From: Laburnicola sp. R22_1
Lineage: Eukaryota > Ascomycota > Dothideomycetes > Pleosporales > Didymosphaeriaceae
NCBI GenBank assembly: GCA_014281115.1
Contig: JACONQ010000014.1
Coordinates: 1,612,001-1,676,000, forward strand
Length of the DNA stretch: 64,000 bases
Direction: 5' to 3'
The notes below the pieces were generated by a model. That model saw only the letters and a list, made by a program, of their open reading frames with translations. It had not been told where the DNA came from and did not search any database. The translations under genes were made by a program, and so were the position numbers. This document shows, piece by piece, positions 56,877-64,000 of the stretch; the first letter of the stretch is position 1, and each line of letters opens with the position of its first letter.

Positions 56877-57734
56877 TCACGCACGCCCCCACGTCGACTT
56901 AGCCAACCCCGAAATCGCATTCCGCCACCGATACACCGCCCACGCGACCCCCACCGGCACCGCCACCCAAGCCACCGCATGCGTCGCCAGCGTAAAATAT
57001 ATGTCATCCACCCTCTTCTTCATAACCTTGCCATCATTCGCCCACGGATACTTCTCCTTGGGGACCTCCTTTCCCAAAAACGCACACAACGGCTCCCACC
57101 TATACTCTGGCCCAAACTCGAGCAAATTCTCCTTGGGCACCAGACTCCGTACCTTCTCGTAATGCCGCTCGTACGCCGCGCGGGCCTCGGGCCCACCCCC
57201 CCAGTTCTTCCCGTTGTGCAGCTGGAACATGGTGTGTCCGAGGGTAATGAAGTGGTTCAGCGGGTAGGGCGCGAGATGGAACGTGTGGCAAAAGGCAGCC
57301 AGCCTGTTGCCGAACATGGGCCATATAGTTTCCTTCATGCTGCGTTCCCAGCTGTCGTAGTTTCTGTTGGTGAGGATGACTTTGGCATCGGGGTAGGCAT
57401 TGACGAGCTGCTCGGGGAACAGCGCACCGGGGACGTCGGTCACGGCGTCGTAGTCGGCGAGAAGCTTGTCGAATTCGGCGCGCCCGTAGCCCGGTTTCCC
57501 GTGGAGGTAGGCTTGTCGCTCCGAGTCTGGGAAGAAGGTGCATTCGAGGGCTTCCTGCCAGTAGGCGAGTTGAGAAGGGTCGTCTCCGATGACGACCTCC
57601 ATGTGATGAGGGGTGTAGCCTAGTTTTATGAGGGCCTGGCGCATGGACGAGGTGCCGGTGCGGCACATGCCGAGCACGAGGACGCGCATGGGCTTCTTGC
57701 GGACGCGCGTGTCGCGGTCGATGAGGCGTGACAT
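56877..57734 (-). CDS. Sulfotransferase-like P-loop protein with C-terminal membrane helix
   Basis: Single exon of 285 residues of the fungal group often annotated as sulfotransferase family protein (Sulfotransfer_4 type). The P-loop-like motif VLGMCRTGTSSMRQAL is near residues 20-36 and would bind the 5'-phosphosulfate donor. Further family landmarks are DVPGALFPEQLV, KVILTNRNYDSWERSM and the WEPLCAFLGKEVP block near the C-terminus. The last 40 residues contain a hydrophobic helix (THAVAWVAVPVGVAWAVYRW), suggesting tail anchoring in a membrane. The acceptor substrate is unknown, and true sulfotransferase activity of this group is not established. Confidence 0.82.
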   Translation of the reverse strand: MSRLIDRDTRVRKKPMRVLVLGMCRTGTSSMRQALIKLGYTPHHMEVVIGDDPSQLAYWQEALECTFFPDSERQAYLHGKPGYGRAEFDKLLADYDAVTDVPGALFPEQLVNAYPDAKVILTNRNYDSWERSMKETIWPMFGNRLAAFCHTFHLAPYPLNHFITLGHTMFQLHNGKNWGGGPEARAAYERHYEKVRSLVPKENLLEFGPEYRWEPLCAFLGKEVPKEKYPWANDGKVMKKRVDDIYFTLATHAVAWVAVPVGVAWAVYRWRNAISGLAKSTWGRA

Positions 57735-58445
57735 GATGTTGTTTGCTTGGGTCTGGCGTTTGACACTGCGCTAACAGACGTTCTGCTGTAAGGATGGAAT
57801 TGGCTGGAGAACGATTGAAGCGGTTGAGACAATTGTGTCACAGTAGAACAAGCGCACAGAGACTTGGAAGTGCCAGATTGCGTTTCTGAAAAATGTTCGG
57901 TGACCCTTTATGCTACTTATAAGCTCATGTGGAGGTGTATATGTACGACACTAGCGTACCGACCCTGAGGCACGGCTAAAAGTGATGTACGAAGTAGTTC
58001 TAGGGGGAGGGATTTTGGCGAAACAAGCGAACAAAGATGTCGGCCGAAAACGAGCAGCGAGCCTCCGAAGCCTCCGACGGTGCCGACTTGAGTAGTCTGA
58101 CGTTTGATTTTTGCCATTCTGGGTAATCAGCGGTAAAGCGGTCGCACTCTTTGGGTAGACTAGTACAGCATGTACACTAGTGTATGTTCTGGTGACATGT
58201 ACAGTATTTCTCCTGCGGCAAACCCTGATTAAATGACTAAACCCTTGATTACTGTGGGGCATTTGCGAGCAGAAAGTTGTGTGAAAGGCCTGTTTCGCAT
58301 ATGTCTGGCGCCGATCAGATGTGGATCCGAGTCGGCCCAGATCACTCGATAAGTCCCTCATGCCCCCGTTTCTCCATTCTGTGGTCTATCCCTCCTAATC
58401 GACAAAATATGCTTTTCTCGTGGAATGCTTGCAAAAGCTTCGATC
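57735..58445. other. Intergenic, nothing recognised
   Basis: No supported gene. Contains the promoter of the sulfotransferase-like gene. Confidence 0.4.
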
Positions 58446-59492
58446 CTATCGCATTGCCGTATTTCTCAACTCGTCGTTCCAATTCGAAATAAAACGGCTC
58501 GTCAAGGCTTGCAGTTCCATGGTAGTCGCTGACTTGGAATCCGCCATCAAACTCGTCTCATACCCTTTGTTCGCCCATAGTGTCGCTGGCTTCCATTTCT
58601 CGATCCTGGCGTGGCTAACAGCCGCAACGTGGTATGCTTTCACATAGTAATCCGCAAGACCCTCGGCTTCGACAAGATTGGCTAGGTCGATGCTAGCTTT
58701 CGCGTTCTTTTCGGCCTTCTTCTTGCCAGCGACACTTTTGGGAACAGAAAGACTGAGATGCGACTCGAAAGCTGCGAAGGCCTTCTGGATGTCTTGTCTG
58801 CGCCGGTCGCTGTGCTGCTGTGCTGTCTCGTCCTGGGCGCAAGCTTCGCAGGTGCATTTGAAGCCGTACTGATCGAGGCGTCGTTGGCGGGCCTCGCGAC
58901 CATATAGGAGTGGGATATAGCTCGCAAATATCTCCTCTCCTTCCTCGATGCGCCTGTTTGCGTAGACGATGCGGCGATTCAAGCGCTCGTTCCAGTAATG
59001 ACTCGAGTTCGGGCGACAGGAGTGGTTGATGCGAGCACCCTTGGGAAAGAGACCGATGCTGTTGTCGATGGAATATGCGTTGCTTCGGAAGATGGGCATG
59101 AGTTCGTCTTTGTCGGCAGGCACTGTGTGCGCGTGTAGAGCCAGGACTTCGGTTTTGTCCGTTGGGGACAAGGCATCAAATGAGGACTGGAGCATGGTGT
59201 ATATATCGTTGAGAGGGTAGGCTACACCATCGCGGAACTCAGGCGGAGTCAAGCGTATCATCGGAGGCTCGGAGAGGATGATGTCGCCCGCCTCAAGAGA
59301 CGTCGTGGCATATACGCCGATGCCTTTGCCTGGGCTGGGTCGAGCCTCCCACACTTGTGGGGAGCCCAGACAAGCGTCTCGTGATAGCCATGATGGCACT
59401 TCTCTGCTAGATGATGATGGCGCGGTACAACCGATCACCGTGGAGCCGAAGGCAACAAGAGACAAGACGCTGATGGTGAACATGGCGATCAA
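58446..59492 (-). CDS. SET-domain protein with N-terminal leader peptide
   Basis: Single exon of 348 residues. SET-domain landmarks occur in order: GKGIGVYATTSLEAGDIILSE near residue 55, INHSCRPNSSHYW in the middle, EGEEIFASYIP, and the post-SET cysteines CTCEAC. Such proteins transfer methyl groups from S-adenosylmethionine to lysine. Unusually, the protein starts with a hydrophobic leader (MFTISVLSLVAFGSTVIGC), as for secretion or the ER, and the first cysteines follow it. The C-terminal third is helical and repeats short A/L-rich segments. Substrate unknown; because of the leader, a histone target is doubtful. Divergent from the thiamine-diphosphate enzyme gene. Confidence 0.82.
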   Translation of the reverse strand: MIAMFTISVLSLVAFGSTVIGCTAPSSSSREVPSWLSRDACLGSPQVWEARPSPGKGIGVYATTSLEAGDIILSEPPMIRLTPPEFRDGVAYPLNDIYTMLQSSFDALSPTDKTEVLALHAHTVPADKDELMPIFRSNAYSIDNSIGLFPKGARINHSCRPNSSHYWNERLNRRIVYANRRIEEGEEIFASYIPLLYGREARQRRLDQYGFKCTCEACAQDETAQQHSDRRRQDIQKAFAAFESHLSLSVPKSVAGKKKAEKNAKASIDLANLVEAEGLADYYVKAYHVAAVSHARIEKWKPATLWANKGYETSLMADSKSATTMELQALTSRFISNWNDELRNTAMR

Positions 59493-60022
59493 CGATGGAC
59501 AAGGTATCTCGCGAGGTCAATCAATACGTATACGCAGGACTCAGTGATGTAAGGCGGTGTCGACGTGGGGAAACCCATGGTGTCTTTTCCAGTCGGGCGC
59601 GACAGCTGAAACGCGTTTCCGAGCGAACTGTGACAGTTGGGCGCCTGTGACAGCGAGTTGCCTAGGCCGTAGATGATGGCACAGCGTCACAGTCTCTTGA
59701 ACAACACGTAGCAAGACCAGAGTGATGGAGGAGGGCAAGGGGAGCAAAAACCCCGAGCCTGAGACTCGCGCAGTACATGGCATCGCGCTGCAGGCGAGCG
59801 GAACCGAAGCTGGGCGCGGAACAGGGCCGCCCACAGACGTCCGATGTCGTCTGCCCCAGTGCCGGGACAGATGCCGATTCCCAACCCAGCTTTTACACGG
59901 TCAAGCGCATGCGCTTTCCCCGCGCCCAGGGTGGAGACGGTGCCTGCGACAAGAACGATGAGGGCACTCGATGCGCTCCCGAGGCCAGAGCCGCCGTGGG
60001 CCTGTCCGAGCAGCCTACTTAG
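59493..60022. promoter_or_regulatory. Divergent promoter of SET and thiamine-diphosphate enzyme genes
   Basis: 530 bases between the two start codons; GC-rich toward the right. No specific site identified. Confidence 0.4.
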
Positions 60023-62054
60023 ATGGGCACATCCCGCGTCCTGGCTCTGCGCGGCCAGAGGAAAACGCAGCCATCATGGTGTAGGTGGACATGCATGGCC
60101 TCACCGCGCGAGCGTGCCCACTGACAGCGGCGCAGGTACACGGCATCCTTTGCCTTCTTCGAGGCCCTCGGGGCGGCGGGCGTCACGCACTGCTTCGTCA
60201 ACCTGGGCTCCGACCACCCCAGCATCATCGAGGCCATGGTCAAGGGCCAGAATGAAAAAAAGGGCCAGTTCCCGCGCATCATCACGTGTCCGAACGAGGT
60301 GCGCCCCCCCTCCCTCGGCCCTCTCGGGCGCCATGGCTGATGGGCGCAGATGGTGGCCCTCTCCATGGCCGACGGCTACGCGCGCTTGACGGGCGAGCCG
60401 CAGTGTGTCATTGTCCACGTCGACGTGGGCACCCAGGGCCTCGGCGCCGCCGTCCACAACGCCTCGGTCGGGCGCGCGCCGGTGCTCATCTTCGCGGGCC
60501 TGTCGCCCATCACGCTCGACGGCGAGGCGCGCGGGAGCCGGACCGAGTACATACATTGGCTGCAGGACGTGCCCGACCAGAAGCAGATTGTGGCCCAGTA
60601 CTGTCGCTACACGGGCGAGATCAAGACGGGCAAGAATGTCAAGGTGCGTCGGGAAAGCATGGGCATCGTGGGCGCATGCTGACGGACGCAGCAAATGGTC
60701 AACCGCGCCCTGTCTTTCGCCATGAGCGACCCCAAGGGCCCCGTGTACCTCTACGGCGCGCGCGAGGCCATGGAGGAAGACCTCGCGCCCTACGAGCTCG
60801 AGCAGCAATACTGGCGGCCCGTCGAGCCTGCGGGCTTGCCTGCCAAGGGCGTCGAAACCATCGCAGAAGCCCTTGTCCACGCGGAACAACCCCTCGTCGT
60901 CACCGGCTACTCGGGGAGGAACCACGATGCAGTGCGCGAGCTCGTGAAGCTGGCAGACAACGTAAAAGGCCTGCGGGTGCTCGACACCGGCGGCAGCGAC
61001 ATGTGCTTTCCCGGTATGTGCAGTGAACTCCATAGCACCGCATCACTAACCTCTCTCAGCAAACCATCCTGGCTGGCTTGGGTTGCGATACGGCAATGAC
61101 CCGAGCATCAAAACGGCCGACGTCATCCTGGTCCTCGACTGCGACGTCCCCTGGATCAACACGCAATGCCACCCCAAAGACGGTGCGAAAATCTTCCACA
61201 TCGACGCCGATCCGCTGAAGCAACAAATGCCCGTATTCTACCTCAAAGCACTCCACCGCTACCGCGCAGACTCTTATACCGCTCTTTCCCAGCTGAACAC
61301 CTGCCTCCTCGCAAACCACCAACAGAGCCTCTCAAGTACCATCTTTTCCGACCGCTGGACAGCTCTGCAAGCGTCACACAAACAGAAACTTGACTCCATC
61401 GCCGCCGAAGCACGGGTCGACGAAAACGGACACTTTGGCACACCCTACCTCATCCAGCAAGTCAGAAAGCTCTGCCCCCAGGACACCATCTGGGCCGTCG
61501 AAGCAGTCACCAACGCCGGCTTCGTCTCGGACCAAGTCCAGCCCACACTCCCAGGCTCCTGGATCAACTGCGGCGGAGGCGGCCTCGGCTGGTCCGGCGG
61601 CGGCGCCCTCGGCATCAAACTCGCAACCGACTTCTCCGGCAACCCGCGCTTTGTGTGCCAGATCGTCGGCGACGGCACCTATCTCTTCAGCGTGCCGGGC
61701 TCCGTATACTGGATCTCAAGACGCTACAACATCCCCGTGCTCACCATTGTGCTGAACAACAAGGGCTGGAATGCCCCGCGGAAGAGCATGCTGCTTGTGC
61801 ATCCGGATGGCGAGGGGGCCAAGGTGGATAACGAGGCGTTGAATATTTCGTTTGCGCCGACGCCGGATTACTCGGGGATTGCGAAGGCGGCGGCGGGGGG
61901 TGAGATTTGGGCGGCGCATGCGAGTACCGCGGAGGAGTTGGCGAGGTTGTTGCCTGAGGCGGTGAAGAGCGTGGTGGGTGGGACGACGGCCGTGTTGGAT
62001 GCGCATCTTGAGGGGCCGGCGGGGAAGTATGTTGGTGGGAAGGCCATGTTGTAG
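60023..62054 (+). CDS. Thiamine-diphosphate-dependent enzyme (acetolactate-synthase-like)
   Basis: Cleaves or joins 2-keto acids using thiamine diphosphate and Mg2+. Exons 60023-60078, 60136-60298, 60350-60643, 60692-61013, 61060-62054 splice in phase to 609 residues. The pyrimidine-binding domain carries the activating Glu near residue 73 (ITCPNE at an exon end, then MADGYARLTG). The central domain is of the usual Rossmann type, and the diphosphate-binding domain has GDGTYLFSVP near residues 482-491 with NNKGWN about 30 residues on, the GDG-N-N metal motif. The first exon is chosen because its donor phase and a CACTGAC branch site fit; its leader (MGTSRVLALRGQRK) is basic and could be a weak mitochondrial signal. 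Not a canonical Ilv2: it lacks the long transit peptide and typical FAD loop. Substrate unknown. Confidence 0.83.
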
Positions 62055-63344
62055 AGCGGCGAGGAGAAGGCATTCTTGGGTGCAGAAAAGGGAGGGTAGA
62101 TGGTTGGAATCGAGAGTTGGTTTGATGGGTACTTTGGATGTGTGTTGTCGGTGCTAGGTAGCGTTTCGAGGATATCTTGAGAAGCGAATCCAAGGTCTCC
62201 CGAGCAAAACAAATAGAAACTATTTATCTGGAAGAGTGGAGAGCGGATGCAGTGACGAGGGCTGACTGCACACAGCAGGACGTAAGCGCAAGCTGGAAAT
62301 TGCTGAAGAATGCTTGTGGCTATGTATGTGTACATGCATATATACTAAACAGAAAATCCAGCTCGATATAATACCTACGCTTTTCAATTTCTTCGAGAAC
62401 GTCGTATTCTACACAAAATCGATTGATAGTTTGTCCTGGTCTACACAATAACTAACATGCGAAATAAAGGCCCGATGGCAGGTTCTCGTTCTGCGCAAAA
62501 TAAGCACGCTACTCACATTGGAATTATGTTATGTGCTTCTGTGACGAATGGCGGCATGGATGGGTGATGTCTGGATAGGGGGAATATGGAGCATGGGAGA
62601 ATAGTTAAAGCTGGGGTTGATAAGGTAGGTATCTAAGTAGCTGGGTCTATTGAAAGAGTGTAAGAGTGTATCCCAGCAGTCTCCCTGTAGTACAGCACAC
62701 CCCAGTACTTCCCCCCATGTTTGCCTCCACATTTTTGTTTTCCGATCCCTTCGGTTCGCATATGCTACCGATCGGCTAGCACATATCGGTTCCGTTGAGT
62801 GCTTGCTGTACCGAATTCGGAGGCTCACTGCGATGCCGCCCTCCAGGGTCGGGGGCCCATTCAGCCATGGAAGCATATTGGGAAGCGACGTGTTTGTTTG
62901 ATCATGTTCCTGTCCAATGGAGGTACCACCTGATCTCATGCGCGTTACAAGATAAGCATCCAGATCGCTCCGCTCTACACCCGCCGTCTGCGCCATATCC
63001 ATTTCCTCTCGGAGTCTAGCGTATCTTTCGCCCGTCCTACGATAAATCAGGCAAACTTATCACACAAACAACGCTCGTGATACAGTGACGGCGAAGGATT
63101 CAAGTCAGCTATGCTTCCGCGGCGCAGCCAAAGGTTATTCCACGCCACATCTGACGGTCTATACATACGTATATAGTTCGAGAAGATGTTCAAGTTGCAT
63201 CTTCTCTCCATCAAGACTTATCCATCTTGGAATCCATTCCATCTCAATTTCCATTTCCTCAGCACACACTACAACTACTACATAGACCACCAACATTTTG
63301 ATGTAATCATAGATGTTGTTACCAACTTTTCTTCTATTCATCTT
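62055..63344. other. Intergenic, nothing recognised
   Basis: The flanking genes converge here. A 157-codon minus frame at 62529-63002 lacks family resemblance. Confidence 0.4.
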
Positions 63345-64000
63345 CTAGTCGAGACCGTCCTTCTCCCAAATACCACCTATCGATGCATTCCCTGCTATAG
63401 CGTCCTTCCACTTCCGACTCTTCAAAATAGACCGTACTCTTGCTTCCAACCACTCTGTATTTCCCCAAAAGCCCCAGCTAGCCTGGAAGCGCAACCAATC
63501 TACCAACGCCATCTCCCAATGTACGACAAATATATCCCATTCATACTCATTCCCCGACGCTTCCCTTAGCCTTGTCCAATACCGCATCAGTAATTCTCTC
63601 TCGCCGGCCTGCATCGCCAATTCTCGCGGGATAGGTCGGATCTCGACAACAAGATGCAATGGCACCGAGCAAGTAAAAAGCTTCGCTAGATCACATACAC
63701 CCAAGCCCAACCCTGTGTACTGGAAGTCGTAGAACGCAGCCACGTCTCCAGTTCTACTCGTGAACAGATTCTCACTTTTTACATCGCCATGGATCAGCGT
63801 CATATAGCCTTCCATTGGGCTCCAACCGTTCTGTCTCGGCGCCAGCAGATGCGCAACCAACTCAGATATCGAAAACGCGTCGGTCTCCCAGTCGGTCAGC
63901 GCGCACCACTCCGACTCATGGCTGGCGGCAAGGTTTGCGTATTCGGTCCTTCGTGTCTCCAGGTATGTATACCCCCCATTCAACCATACCGTCTTATTTC
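63345..64000 (-). CDS. APH-like phosphotransferase/kinase, 5' end outside window
   Basis: The frame is open from the right window edge down to the stop at 63345, about 218 residues, so only the C-terminal part is visible. It carries the catalytic-loop motif LIHGDVKSENLF followed by a metal-binding DF(Q) (AAFYDFQYTGLGLG), the aminoglycoside-phosphotransferase/choline-kinase-like fold found in many fungal small-molecule or protein kinases. The last part is Trp-rich and helical (WEMALVDWLRFQASWGFWGN). The substrate is unknown and drug resistance should not be assumed. Confidence 0.7.
   Translation of the reverse strand, partial: NKTVWLNGGYTYLETRRTEYANLAASHESEWCALTDWETDAFSISELVAHLLAPRQNGWSPMEGYMTLIHGDVKSENLFTSRTGDVAAFYDFQYTGLGLGVCDLAKLFTCSVPLHLVVEIRPIPRELAMQAGERELLMRYWTRLREASGNEYEWDIFVVHWEMALVDWLRFQASWGFWGNTEWLEARVRSILKSRKWKDAIAGNASIGGIWEKDGLD

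Noticed and set aside
62529..63002. Minus-strand frame of 157 codons
   Set aside because: Unusual composition and no motif; it lies in a gap between convergent genes.

Overview
The window is nuclear DNA from a filamentous ascomycete, most likely a dothideomycete of the Pleosporales type. Evidence: many genes are split by short introns (about 45-80 nt) with GTAAGT/GTATGT-like donors, CTAAC/CTGAC-like branch sites and CAG/TAG acceptors; the gene families are fungal (Zn2Cys6 regulator, HET domain, rhodopsin-fold integral membrane protein, Spo7, Pro/Ser-rich single-pass membrane proteins); and the transposon relics carry C-to-T / G-to-A damage of the kind left by repeat-induced point mutation (RIP). 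The species assignment is inference.

Layout. 0-7 kb: the 3' end of an unknown gene, a multi-exon unknown gene with an internally duplicated segment, a gap, then an FAD-dependent monooxygenase. 7.3-15.4 kb: a carbohydrate block made of a secreted GH3 glycosidase, a divergently transcribed MFS sugar transporter and a GH31 alpha-xylosidase, which together look like a small xyloglucan-oligosaccharide use cluster. 18-19.2 kb: a rhodopsin-domain membrane protein. 19.8-27.2 kb: a gene-poor mobile-element island with a Ty1/copia reverse-transcriptase relic, a decayed unknown gene, a complete but stop-ridden Tc1/mariner element with 27-bp terminal inverted repeats, a 490-bp very AT-rich element with its own inverted ends, and an intact intron-containing tRNA-Arg(CCT).

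27.4-42 kb: an F-box-like unknown protein, a Cld1/ABHD4-5-like alpha/beta hydrolase, the Nem1-Spo7 phosphatase subunit Spo7, a secreted HExxH metalloprotease, a frameshifted HET-domain gene, an acidic-tailed unknown protein and a PPxY membrane protein. 42-64 kb: a Zn2Cys6 regulator, several single-pass membrane proteins, an ABHD12-like lipase, a GFA-type zinc protein, a secreted cysteine-rich protein with an unresolved frame break, a membrane protein with one internal stop codon, a sulfotransferase-like P-loop protein, a SET-domain protein with a leader peptide, a thiamine-diphosphate enzyme, and at the right edge an APH-like kinase cut by the window end.

Exon coordinates below were worked out by hand from splice consensus, reading phase and family motifs. 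For most multi-exon genes the spliced length is a clean multiple of three and motifs run across the joins; where this failed the entry says so.
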